64,000 nucleotides of DNA, from assembly GCF_024585265.1 (NCBI RefSeq), contig NZ_CP036533.1:3109001-3173000 (forward strand), given 5' to 3'. Of the stretch, positions 35,495 through 43,045 are shown piece after piece. Under the pieces are notes generated by a model. That model ran no database searches. It was not told the DNA's origin and saw only the letters and a list, made by a program, of their open reading frames with translations. Numbering within the stretch: the first letter of the stretch is position 1; each line of letters starts with the position of its first letter. The position numbers and the translations under genes were made by a program. This DNA comes from Bradyrhizobium sp. WBAH42. GTDB lineage: Bacteria > Pseudomonadota > Alphaproteobacteria > Rhizobiales > Xanthobacteraceae.

Positions 35495-37351
35495 ATGAGC
35501 ATGCATCGCCTGTTCGCCGAGCAGCTTCGCTGCGCCACAGACGCCAGCGGAGGAGTCGACGTGGTCAAGCTGGGCGAACTCGTCAGCGCGGCCTATGTGG
35601 CTAGCGAACGCGACCGCCAGCGAATGATCGAGGCACGCGCGCACACGCACGATGAGGTCGAGCAGGATCTGCTGCGGACGCAGGAGTTCCTCGACACTAT
35701 CGTCGAAAACATCCCGATCGCCGTGTTCGCGAAATGCGCGAAGGATTCGCGCTACATCCTGCTCAACCGCGCCGGCGAGACCTATTATGGCATGCCCCGC
35801 GAGCAGATGCTGGGCCGGACACCCGACGAGATCTTTCCGGCTGACGTCGCACGTATCGTCAACGAGCAGGATCGTCGAGTCGTTGCCAGCGGCATGCCGA
35901 TGTTCCTCGAGGAGCACCTGCTCGAAATAGGGGTCAAGGGTCACGACCGCGTCGTCAATTCACGCAAAATGCTGATCACGGATGACGCTGGCGATCCGCA
36001 ATATCTGGTCGGCGTGATCGAGGACGTCACCGAGCGCGTCACCACCCGGGAACGCATCAGCCACCTGGCATATCATGATGCGCTGACCGACCTGCCGAAC
36101 CGCAGCGCCTTCGCCGCGGCGCTCGACGAACGGCTGGAGCGGGCGCAGGAGGCGTCGACCAGTTTCGCCGTGCTGAGCCTCGATCTCGACCGCTTCAAGG
36201 AGGTCAACGACGTGTTCGGTCACCCCGTCGGCGACATGCTGATGCGGGCGACGGCCGACCGGCTTGCCGCGGAAGCCGAAGGCGCCTTCGTCGCCCGCAT
36301 CGGCGGCGACGAGTTCATGATCCTGATGCCCGACGATGCCAACCGTGAGGATGTTCTGGCGCTGGCCGAACGCCTGGTCGAGACGATCGGCAAGGAGCTC
36401 GAGGTCGACGATTATCTCTCCCATGTGGGCCTCAGCGTCGGTATCGCGTTCTATCCGGACGATGGCGTGAACGCGGCGACGCTGCTTGCCAACGCCGACT
36501 CGGCTCTCTACCGCGCCAAGCGCGAGGGCAGGGGCCGGGTCCGCTGCTTCGAATCCGAGATGGACCAGGAGCTGCGCGACCGCAGGCTGTTGCAGCACGA
36601 TCTGCGGCAGGCGCTGGAGCTGAACCAGCTCCTCGTCTATTTCCAGCCGCAGGCGCGGGTGGATGGCGAGGTCATCGGCTTCGAGGCGCTGCTGCGCTGG
36701 AATCACCCGACGCGGGGGTTCGTGCCGCCGGACCAGTTCATTCCGCTCGCCGAGGAGAATGGGCTGATCGTCGAGATCGGCGAATGGGTTCTGCGCGAGG
36801 CGTGCCGCGAGGCGGCATCCTGGCCCAGGCCGTTGCAGGTCGCAGTCAATCTGTCGCCGGTCCAGTTCCAGGCGGGCGATCTCGAGCGCTCGATCCACCA
36901 GATCCTGTTGGAGACGGGGCTGACGCCGACGCGGCTCGAGGTCGAGATCACCGAGGGCGTGCTGATCGGCGATTTCAACCGCGCGCTCGATCTGCTGCGG
37001 CGGCTGAAGGCGCTCGGCATCCGCATCGCCATGGATGATTTCGGCACCGGCTATTCCTCGCTGTCCTATCTGCAGTCGTTCCCGTTCGACAAGATTAAGA
37101 TCGACCGCAGTTTCATCTCAAACCTGGAGGCGACGCCGCAATCGGCCGAAATTGTCCGCGCCGTCCTGAGCCTGGCGCACGCGCTGAAGATCCCGGTCGT
37201 TGCCGAGGGGGTGGAGACGGAAGCCCAGCGTGCTTTTCTGGCGCGCGAGGCCTGCGAGGAGATGCAGGGCTATCTCGTCGGCCGTCCCGACCTGATCGAA
37301 CGCTATCTCGACCTGGTCGGCGTCGCCGTGGAGCGCCGCCTCTACGCCTAG
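35495..37351 (+). CDS. PAS-GGDEF-EAL cyclic-di-GMP protein
   Basis: 618-residue soluble protein with PAS at about 65-185 (TIVENIPIAVFAKCAKDSRY), GGDEF at about 190-350 and EAL at about 370-610. GGDEF is complete (RIGGDEFMIL), and EAL keeps its main motifs (FEALLRWNHP, VEITEGVLIG, MDDFGTGYSSLSYL, KIDRSFI), so both synthesis and hydrolysis of c-di-GMP are possible. No membrane segment, so the PAS domain would sense a cytoplasmic signal. It is monocistronic, 244 bp after cbbE; I see nothing distinctive in that gap. Confidence 0.93.
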   Translation: MSMHRLFAEQLRCATDASGGVDVVKLGELVSAAYVASERDRQRMIEARAHTHDEVEQDLLRTQEFLDTIVENIPIAVFAKCAKDSRYILLNRAGETYYGMPREQMLGRTPDEIFPADVARIVNEQDRRVVASGMPMFLEEHLLEIGVKGHDRVVNSRKMLITDDAGDPQYLVGVIEDVTERVTTRERISHLAYHDALTDLPNRSAFAAALDERLERAQEASTSFAVLSLDLDRFKEVNDVFGHPVGDMLMRATADRLAAEAEGAFVARIGGDEFMILMPDDANREDVLALAERLVETIGKELEVDDYLSHVGLSVGIAFYPDDGVNAATLLANADSALYRAKREGRGRVRCFESEMDQELRDRRLLQHDLRQALELNQLLVYFQPQARVDGEVIGFEALLRWNHPTRGFVPPDQFIPLAEENGLIVEIGEWVLREACREAASWPRPLQVAVNLSPVQFQAGDLERSIHQILLETGLTPTRLEVEITEGVLIGDFNRALDLLRRLKALGIRIAMDDFGTGYSSLSYLQSFPFDKIKIDRSFISNLEATPQSAEIVRAVLSLAHALKIPVVAEGVETEAQRAFLAREACEEMQGYLVGRPDLIERYLDLVGVAVERRLYA

Positions 37352-37519
37352 GGTCGGGCACACAGTTCCAAGCGGACGTTTGGAACAAAAATCCTTACCG
37401 GCGCTTCTCGAAAATTAACTTGGCTTAGGCGCGTTGAGCGCGCAGCAAATGTTTTGCATAAGCGCCATCGGCCTGACGCAAATCAGGAGAATAAGCCTGT
37501 GAACGCGAGGGAGGGTCTC

Positions 37520-37732
37520 ATGGAGAACGTACGTCGCTACCGGGCGCTGGCGTCCCTCTGCCGTCAGCAGGCGGCATACCGGCCGCTCCAGACCTGGGAA
37601 CTCCTCGGCCAGGCCGAACATTTCGAATATCTCGCTGAAATCGAGCTCCAGGCGCATTTCGACGCGTGCAATGTGCACCGCGACAAAGACGCCGCCGCGC
37701 CGGAGACATGGAAAGCTCCCGTCGCGGCGTGA
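37520..37732 (+). CDS. Small ENVRRYR-type protein (paralogue 2)
   Basis: 70-residue helical protein, paralogue of that at 24971: MENVRRYRALASLCRQQAAY and RPLQTWELLGQAEHFEYLAE match residue by residue in large part. The ATG at 37520 follows GAGGGAGGG at correct distance; GTG 37499 would be a longer alternative. No known domain. It is convergent with the universal-stress-protein gene. Confidence 0.65.
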   Translation: MENVRRYRALASLCRQQAAYRPLQTWELLGQAEHFEYLAEIELQAHFDACNVHRDKDAAAPETWKAPVAA

Positions 37733-37753
37733 CGGCGCCAAGCCGGGCTCGCC

Positions 37754-38590
37754 TCAATGGGACATCAGCGTCGGGACCGTCATGGCTTCCAGCATGGCGC
37801 GGGTGACGCCCCCGAGAACGCGCTCCTGCAATCGCGAATGGCCGTAGCCGCCCATCACCAGGAGATCCAGGCTCTCGTCGGCCGCCAGCGACAGGATGAT
37901 CGGCTGAATGTCGGCGCGGGTTGCCGTCCGGCCGACGATGCGGGTCGACAGTCCGCGCCGGCCGAGATGTCTGGCCAGGCCGCGTGCTGAAGCTTCACCG
38001 GCGACGGCGTCGGTCTCGTTGACGCTGATGATCACGATCTCTTCAGCGCGGGCCAGGAACGGGGCTGCGTCGCGCATGGCGCGGGCGGCAAGGCGACTGC
38101 CGTCCCAGCAGATGCCGATCCGGTTCGCCTTGAAGGCTCCTCGAAACGTGTAGGGCAGGAACAGCACCGGGCCGCCCGCCTGGAATAGGATCTCGCTGGG
38201 CACGTCGTTGTCGAACGCGCCTTGCGCCGGATCGGGCTGGAGCACGATGCTGAGGTCGTGCAAACGCGCCATCTCGCCGAGCGAGCCGGCTGCATCCACC
38301 GGGATCGCGCCGAGTGCGTGGCAGGTATAGGAGATGCCGGCGTTCGCCGCCTCGCTCTTGAATACCGCGAGCGCAGCCTCGGCCCGCTCCACGGCGCGCT
38401 CGCGCTCCAGCTCGAACACGGCCGCCACGGCCGCGCCACCTTCCATGACGTAGGCTGCACTGGTGGCGACATAGCCGACCGCGACCGCGTCGAGATGCGC
38501 GTTGAACTTCGCCGCGAGCGAGATCGAGCCCTCGATCGCAGGACGCATGGGACGTTCGGTGGGAATGTGGACGAGAATGTCTTTGTACAT
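37754..38590 (-). CDS. Universal stress protein, two UspA-like domains
   Basis: 278-residue tandem UspA protein. Domain 1 (about 1-140) starts YKDILVHIPTERPMRPAIEG; domain 2 (about 150-278) starts ANRIGICWDGSRLAARAMRD and ends with the ATP-binding type loop MGGYGHSRLQERVLGGVTRA. Only domain 2 keeps the G-x2-G-x9-G pattern, so it may bind nucleotide while domain 1 is structural. GGAGG precedes ATG 38590. Such proteins rise on starvation or oxidative stress. No EcfG-type site was seen upstream. Confidence 0.88.
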   Translation of the reverse strand: MYKDILVHIPTERPMRPAIEGSISLAAKFNAHLDAVAVGYVATSAAYVMEGGAAVAAVFELERERAVERAEAALAVFKSEAANAGISYTCHALGAIPVDAAGSLGEMARLHDLSIVLQPDPAQGAFDNDVPSEILFQAGGPVLFLPYTFRGAFKANRIGICWDGSRLAARAMRDAAPFLARAEEIVIISVNETDAVAGEASARGLARHLGRRGLSTRIVGRTATRADIQPIILSLAADESLDLLVMGGYGHSRLQERVLGGVTRAMLEAMTVPTLMSH

Positions 38591-38795
38591 GGCGCGCCTC
38601 CGCTGAGCATCATCGGATGGTCGCAGTTTTTCACTGCGCGAAGGAGGCGCGTTGAGCTGCATCAAACCTCCGGGTTGCCTGCTGCGCCCGCTCATCCATT
38701 CTTTGCCGAGATTTAATCGGACGGACGGGACGCCGTAAGGTGGCAGCGACCATGTTGAGGGCAAGGCGACACCCGCTCAACATGGATATTTCGAC

Positions 38796-40331
38796 ATGAA
38801 CGATCGCGTCAATTCCGACATCACCACGTCTCGCAAGATCTTGCGGCCGCGCCGGCTCGCGCTGCTCGGCACCGTGGCCGCGCTGGGCGTGGCCGCCCTG
38901 GCTATTGCGCCGGGCGCTTCGCCGTACGGCATCACCTCCTTGATTGCGCCGGCTCAGGCGGCCGAAGCCGTCGCGACGCCGCCCGGCTTCGGCGATCTCG
39001 TCAGCAAGGTCAAACCCGCAGTGATCTCGGTGCGGGTCAAAATCGACCAGGACAACGACAAGAGCGCGATGCTGCAGCAGAACCGGATGGATTCGGACGA
39101 GGACACGCCGTTCGACCAGTTCTCGCGGCAGTTCGGCTTCCGCTTCCCGGGCGGTGCGAACGGCATGCCGCGCCAGCGCCACCAGATGATCACGGGCGAA
39201 GGCTCCGGCTTCTTCATTTCCGCGGACGGCTATGCCGTGACCAACAATCACGTCGTCGATCGCGCCCAGTCCGTGCAGGTGACGATGGACGACGGCACGA
39301 CCTACACCGCGAGGGTCGTCGGCACCGATCCGAAGACCGATCTCGCGCTGATCAAGGTCGACGGCAAGAAGGACTTTCCGTTCGTCAATTTCTCCGACCA
39401 GAAGCCGCGCATCGGCGACTGGGTGGTCGCGGTCGGCAATCCCTTCGGTCTTGGCGGCACCGTGACCGCGGGCATCGTCTCGGCCAGCGGCCGGGATATC
39501 GGCAATGGTCCCTACGACGACTTCATCCAGATCGATGCGCCGATCAACAAGGGCAATTCCGGCGGCCCGGCCTTCGACATGAACGGCAACGTGATCGGCG
39601 TGAACACCGCGATCTTCTCGCCCTCGGGCGGCTCGGTCGGCATCGGCTTCGATATCCCGGCTTCGACCGCCAAGCTCGTCGTCGCGCAGCTGAAGGACAA
39701 GGGCGCGGTGACCCGCGGCTGGCTCGGCGTGCAGGTGCAGCCGGTGACCTCGGATATGGCCGACAGCCTCGGCCTGAAGGAGGCACGCGGCGCGATCGTC
39801 GACAATCCGCAAGATGGCAGCCCGGCGGCGAAGGCCGGCATCGAGGCGGGGGACGTCATCACCGCGGTCAATGGCACCGCGATCAAGGATTCTCGCGATC
39901 TCGCCCGCACCATCGCCGGCTTGGCGCCGGGCACGTCCGTGAAGCTCGATGTCTTCCGCAAGGGTGGCAGCAAGACCGTGACCCTGGCGCTCGGCGAGTT
40001 GCCGAACGAGCGGCAGGCCAAGGGCAACGAGGGCATGGGGCAGTCGGGTGCCGGCATGCCGCGCCTCGGCCTCAGCCTGGCGCCGGCAGGTGACGTTCAG
40101 GGCGCAGGCCAGAACGGCGTGGTCGTCACCGAGGTTGATCCGCAAGGCCCGGCCGCGCAACGCGGCATCCGGACCGGCGACGTCATCGTCAATGTCGGCG
40201 GCAAGGCTGTCAGCAGTGTCGGCGAGGTGCGCTCCGAGCTGGCGCAGGCCAAATCGTCGGGCAAGCGCAGCGTGCTGCTGCAGATCAGAAGCGCGGAGGC
40301 CACCCGCTTCGTCGCGGTGCCACTCGCCTAA
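38796..40331 (+). CDS. degP: DegP/HtrA-type periplasmic serine protease
   Basis: 511-residue protease and chaperone. An N-terminal segment (about 28-58; LGTVAALGVAALAIAPG) serves as signal or anchor. Catalytic triad: His in AVTNNHVVDRA (about 151), Asp in KTDLALIKVD (about 181), Ser in NKGNSGGPAFD (about 255). Two PDZ domains follow (LGVQVQPVTSDMADSLGL; then LSLAPAGDVQGAGQNGVVVT). It degrades misfolded envelope proteins. A strong terminator follows 27 bp after the stop. Transcribed divergently from the UspA gene. Confidence 0.95.
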   Translation: MNDRVNSDITTSRKILRPRRLALLGTVAALGVAALAIAPGASPYGITSLIAPAQAAEAVATPPGFGDLVSKVKPAVISVRVKIDQDNDKSAMLQQNRMDSDEDTPFDQFSRQFGFRFPGGANGMPRQRHQMITGEGSGFFISADGYAVTNNHVVDRAQSVQVTMDDGTTYTARVVGTDPKTDLALIKVDGKKDFPFVNFSDQKPRIGDWVVAVGNPFGLGGTVTAGIVSASGRDIGNGPYDDFIQIDAPINKGNSGGPAFDMNGNVIGVNTAIFSPSGGSVGIGFDIPASTAKLVVAQLKDKGAVTRGWLGVQVQPVTSDMADSLGLKEARGAIVDNPQDGSPAAKAGIEAGDVITAVNGTAIKDSRDLARTIAGLAPGTSVKLDVFRKGGSKTVTLALGELPNERQAKGNEGMGQSGAGMPRLGLSLAPAGDVQGAGQNGVVVTEVDPQGPAAQRGIRTGDVIVNVGGKAVSSVGEVRSELAQAKSSGKRSVLLQIRSAEATRFVAVPLA

Positions 40332-40358
40332 CGCGAACCTCGACCGCTACAAATCCAG

Positions 40359-40384
40359 AAAGGCGGCCTCGGGCCGCCTTTCGC
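40359..40384 (+). terminator. Rho-independent terminator of degP
   Basis: AAAGGCGGCC, loop TCG, GGCCGCCTTT: a perfect 10-bp stem with flanking A and T runs. Confidence 0.85.
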
Positions 40385-40594
40385 ACACGAGCTCGCCAGG
40401 TCCGATAACATTCTCGTTAACGGCAGGTAGGGTGACCGGGTGCGTCCGAAAAAGCCGTGTTCGCTGATCACACTCGCCAGGTGCCTCGGTGCTCTGCGGC
40501 AACGTCGCCGCTGAGAGGGGTTGCAAGCGTGGAACTTCGAACCTCGCGGCGATTTTTGGAACTCGCCGGCGGTTCACATGAGATCGGTGCCGAC

Positions 40595-40957
40595 ATGGAT
40601 CGATTGAAGGTCTCGCTGAGGAGTGCGCTGCTGGTGGCGCCATTGGTGCTCTCAGGCGGAAACGCCCTCGGGCGCGACGACGGCCGCTACGCGGATTCCC
40701 CTCTGAAGCCATGGTTCGACAGTTTGCGCAGCCATCTCGGTCCGTGCTGCTCGGATGCGGACGGTTTCGCCGTCGCCGATCCCGACTGGGAGTCGCACAA
40801 CGGGCGTTACCGTGTGCGCCTCGACGGGCAGTGGATCGACGTGCCGGATGAAGCCGTCATCACCGAGCCGAACCGGGCCGGCCGCACCATGGTGTGGCCG
40901 GTCAAGACTGCGTTCGGGATTTCGATCCGCTGCTTCATGCCGGGGAGCATGATCTGA
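40595..40957 (+). CDS. Small exported protein, 120 aa
   Basis: Signal peptide at about 1-24 (MDRLKVSLRSALLVAPLVLS, then GGNALG). The mature protein contains a vicinal Cys pair in LGPCCSDADGFAVADPDWES, a charged strand YRVRLDGQWIDVPDEAVITE and a single Cys near the end (IRCFMPGS). I recognise this as a recurrent Bradyrhizobium protein without known function; the CC pair suggests metal or disulfide chemistry in the periplasm. ATG 40595 gives the best signal peptide. Confidence 0.7.
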   Translation: MDRLKVSLRSALLVAPLVLSGGNALGRDDGRYADSPLKPWFDSLRSHLGPCCSDADGFAVADPDWESHNGRYRVRLDGQWIDVPDEAVITEPNRAGRTMVWPVKTAFGISIRCFMPGSMI

Positions 40958-40963
40958 GACCGG

Positions 40964-41272
40964 TCAGCGCGACCGTTTGGATGATTTGCGCTTCGATGAT
41001 TTCTTGCTCGATGATTTCCTGGACGACGTCCTCGACGATTTCTTGGACGTCTTGTTGGCGCTCTTGCGCGTCGAAGCCTTCTTCGGGACCTTCTTTCCCT
41101 TCTTGCGTGCCTTCGACAATCCGATCGCGATCGCCTGCTTGCGGCTCTTGACGCGGCCGCCGCGCCCGCCTCGGCCGCTCTTCGCGGTGCCCTTCTTGTA
41201 GCGCCGCATCTCGCTGGCGACATCGCTGCCCGAGCTGCTTGAGTAGCGGCGTTTCTTTGCCTTGCGTGCCAT
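40964..41272 (-). CDS. DUF6496-type histone-like basic protein
   Basis: 102-residue very basic protein. Residues about 1-65 carry the DUF6496 pattern (RRYKKGTAKSGRGGRGG, VKSRKQAIAIGLSKARKKGK); the remaining part is a low-complexity Lys/Ser/Arg tail (KKSSRTSSRKSSSKKSSKRK) like a histone H1 tail. Binding to DNA or RNA is probable, possibly for nucleoid protection under stress. An EcfG-type promoter (41296-41320) lies directly upstream and overlaps the longer potential start at 41314, so ATG 41272 is taken. Confidence 0.78.
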   Translation of the reverse strand: MARKAKKRRYSSSSGSDVASEMRRYKKGTAKSGRGGRGGRVKSRKQAIAIGLSKARKKGKKVPKKASTRKSANKTSKKSSRTSSRKSSSKKSSKRKSSKRSR

Positions 41273-41295
41273 GCATGTTCTCCCTCGGCGAGGAG

Positions 41296-41320
41296 AACCA
41301 TTCGGCACAGCCATGGTTCC
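41296..41320 (-). promoter_or_regulatory. EcfG-type promoter for DUF6496 gene
   Basis: Read on the minus strand: GGAAC, 16 bp, GGTT. Located 24 bp before ATG 41272. Confidence 0.6.
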
Positions 41321-41339
41321 GGGAGCGCGGGCGGCGCAG

Positions 41340-41443
41340 CTAAAGCGCGATGCGATTAGGATGAACCGTCATCGCGCTTTAGGCTATTGTTCGAGCATGA
41401 TCTCTTCGGAAAATCGCCGCACACTTTTCCGGACCATGCTCTA
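41340..41443. repeat. RIME-like rhizobial mosaic repeat
   Basis: Two adjacent palindromes: CTAAAGCGCGATG...CATCGCGCTTTAG, then GAGCATGATCTCTTCGGAAA...TTTTCCGGACCATGCTC. This arrangement is the widely dispersed rhizobial intergenic mosaic element. Its right end supplies the stop codon of the DUF3072 gene. Confidence 0.85.
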
Positions 41444-41635
41444 GAAGGAATTTGCCAGCTCGATCTCCGCTTCCAGCGCCTGGATGCGTCGTGCGGCCTC
41501 GCTAAAGGACAGATCCCGCGCATATTGGCCGGGCTGATAGGCCTCATCGCTCAGCCGCTTCAGCTTCAGGCCCTGCGCCCGCGTCATCTGCTCGCCAAGT
41601 ACAAATCTGGCGTCGTATTTACCTTGAACCTGCAT
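41441..41635 (-). CDS. DUF3072 protein
   Basis: 64-residue soluble protein. The segment MTRAQGLKLKRLSDEAYQPG, then LSFSEAARRIQALEAEIE, is the DUF3072 pattern (an SAP-like helical pair). Function unknown, often found in stress-type small gene groups. Its TAG stop lies on the terminal CTAG of the RIME-like repeat, so the C-terminus depends on that element's border. No EcfG-type site found upstream. Confidence 0.75.
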   Translation of the reverse strand: MQVQGKYDARFVLGEQMTRAQGLKLKRLSDEAYQPGQYARDLSFSEAARRIQALEAEIELANSF

Positions 41636-41750
41636 CTGGCGTCTCCGTCCTGAAATCGTGACTTGACTATATGTTCTTATTTTGTTCTAACAAGCCACGG
41701 ACAACAGAATTAATGAAATTCGACGTAAAATCAGAGCCTTGAGGCTTGAG

Positions 41751-41972
41751 ATGGCCGACGTCGAGGCGTCGGTGCGCGACCTCGTCGAGCGCGATCGCGA
41801 CTGCACGGAAAGGGCCCTGGCGCAGATGGACCTGCGCCGGAAAATCAACCTCCTGATTGCCGAATGGAAGGCGGCCGGCGGCAGCGACGTTCTGCCTGAC
41901 GTCCGCGACCGGGTGCGCCTTCGTCCCGTGAAGACAGGCGGCAATCCCGCGCGCGCAGCCGAGCGCCGCTGA
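41751..41972 (+). CDS. Hypothetical small charged protein, 73 aa
   Basis: Soluble helical protein (DVEASVRDLVERDRDCTERA, MDLRRKINLLIAEWKAAGG) with a basic C-terminus. GAGG lies 6 bases before ATG 41751. It is divergent from the DUF3072 gene and followed by a bidirectional hairpin at 42027-42052. I know no domain for it. Confidence 0.55.
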   Translation: MADVEASVRDLVERDRDCTERALAQMDLRRKINLLIAEWKAAGGSDVLPDVRDRVRLRPVKTGGNPARAAERR

Positions 41973-42026
41973 GATCGTTGGCGCCGGATACCGCCAAGTG
42001 CCGACCCCAAGATAAGATGGAAGACA

Positions 42027-42052
42027 GAGGGTCCCGCAATGGCGGGGCCCTC
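42027..42052. terminator. Bidirectional terminator-like hairpin
   Basis: GAGGGTCCCGC, loop AATG, GCGGGGCCCTC: an 11-bp stem with one G-T pair between convergent genes at 41972 and 42069. Confidence 0.65.
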
Positions 42053-42068
42053 CATGATTTGGGAGCGC

Positions 42069-42311
42069 CTATTTGGTGTTGGTCATGCTGCCCTTGTTCG
42101 TCATGGTGCCGCTCTGATCGGAGCCCGGGCCGGCGCCGCCTTGGCCCGTGGGGTCAGCGCCCTTGGAAGACTTGGTGTTGGCGCCGGTGGTCTGCGACGA
42201 TGACGTCGAGGATCCATGCTTGGCCTTGTGCGACTTGGCCTGGGCGGCGAACGGCGTCGCGGCAAGGCCGGTTGCTACCATGACGGCGAGAGCGAGCTTG
42301 GTCGTGTTCAT
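42069..42311 (-). CDS. Small secreted Ser/Thr/Gly-rich protein
   Basis: 80-residue protein with a signal peptide (MNTTKLALAVMVATGLAATP, cleaved near AQAKS). The mature 55 residues are disordered and rich in Ser, Thr, Gly and Lys (KSHKAKHGSSTSSSQTTGAN). No domain. An EcfG-type promoter is placed at 42350-42374, so it is probably stress-induced. Similar in style to the secreted protein at 51116. Confidence 0.7.
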   Translation of the reverse strand: MNTTKLALAVMVATGLAATPFAAQAKSHKAKHGSSTSSSQTTGANTKSSKGADPTGQGGAGPGSDQSGTMTNKGSMTNTK

Positions 42312-42349
42312 GCGGGGGAACTCCCTGTGTTAAATTGACGCAGGCAGCA

Positions 42350-42374
42350 AACCGCGCCTCGCGGCAGGAGTTCC
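42350..42374 (-). promoter_or_regulatory. EcfG-type promoter for gene at 42069
   Basis: Minus strand: GGAAC, 16 bp, GGTT; 38 bp before the ATG at 42311. Confidence 0.65.
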
Positions 42375-42406
42375 CGGCAAAGCATCTTCCGTACGTCACG
42401 CACGCT

Positions 42407-42670
42407 TCAAGTTTGCTTGTCCTCGGCCAGGATGAACACGGCGCCGGTGAGCGTCGCGCCGATCGCGAAGGTCGTCACCAAGGTGAGGGCGAAGACCGTC
42501 GCGGCCTGGCCCCCGCCGTTATTCAGCAGGTTGGCCACGGCTGGATTGGACAGGACGAGCGCGAGGCTGAAGGTGAGGCCGAGCGCTGCGCCCATCATTG
42601 CATGCGTCATCAGCCTGATAAGGCCGCTGGCAGAGATCAGCTCGGACGACTTCTTGTTGTTGGTGCGCAT
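42407..42670 (-). CDS. Small two-helix membrane protein
   Basis: 87-residue protein with two hydrophobic helices (MMGAALGLTFSLALVLS and ATVFALTLVTTFAIGATLTG) separated by the Asn/Gly-rich loop NLLNNGGGQ, with short basic N- and acidic C-termini. Probably an inner-membrane protein of unknown role. A consensus EcfG-type promoter lies at 42697-42721. Confidence 0.7.
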   Translation of the reverse strand: MRTNNKKSSELISASGLIRLMTHAMMGAALGLTFSLALVLSNPAVANLLNNGGGQAATVFALTLVTTFAIGATLTGAVFILAEDKQT

Positions 42671-42696
42671 GCGACGGCATCCCGAACTGCCACGCC

Positions 42697-42721
42697 AACG
42701 CGCTCGTGATTCCCTGGTTCC
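42697..42721 (-). promoter_or_regulatory. EcfG-type promoter (consensus) for gene at 42407
   Basis: Minus strand: GGAAC, 16 bp, CGTT, an exact match to the general-stress consensus, 26 bp before the ATG at 42670. Confidence 0.75.
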
Positions 42722-42823
42722 GTTCCGCTGAAGGAATTGTCATCGCCCGCTTCATCCGGCGTTCATGCCGGGCTTGCCAAGATGAGCGCCGGCAAAACGG
42801 GAACATCGACGGGGAACATCGAC

Positions 42824-43045
42824 ATGGGTAAGGTCGTCTTTCTTTACCGCTCGCTGGCCTATCGCAACGCAGCCGCGGACATCCTGCGCAAGGCGCGCAA
42901 GCTCCCGCGTGGCGCGGAGCGGAGCGCGGCTCGCCGCTACGCGAGGGCGCTGCGCGATCTCGCGCGAACGGAAGCCTGGCTCGAAGGGCGTATCGCGCGC
43001 GAACCGCGCACGGCTCAGCGCATGACGAGCGCAGCGTCCGGCTAG
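42824..43045 (+). CDS. Small basic hypothetical protein, 73 aa
   Basis: Soluble, Arg/Ala-rich helical protein (MGKVVFLYRSLAYRNAAADI, then LRKARKLPRGAERSAARRYA). Layout is reminiscent of the ENVRRYR small proteins but without real identity. It ends 1-4 bases over the end of the convergent HWE kinase gene (stop codons at 43042-43045 overlap). ATG 42824 was chosen; upstream AACATCGAC is duplicated (GGGAACATCGAC twice). Function unknown. Confidence 0.55.
   Translation: MGKVVFLYRSLAYRNAAADILRKARKLPRGAERSAARRYARALRDLARTEAWLEGRIAREPRTAQRMTSAASG

Noticed and set aside
35284..35604. Plus-strand frame of 106 codons between cbbE and the GGDEF-EAL gene.
   Set aside because: No ribosome site or domain, and it overlaps the start of the GGDEF-EAL gene in another frame.
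37381..37405. EcfG-like site (GGAAC-N16-GCTT) before the gene at 37520.
   Set aside because: The -10 part does not match nGTT, so it was not counted.
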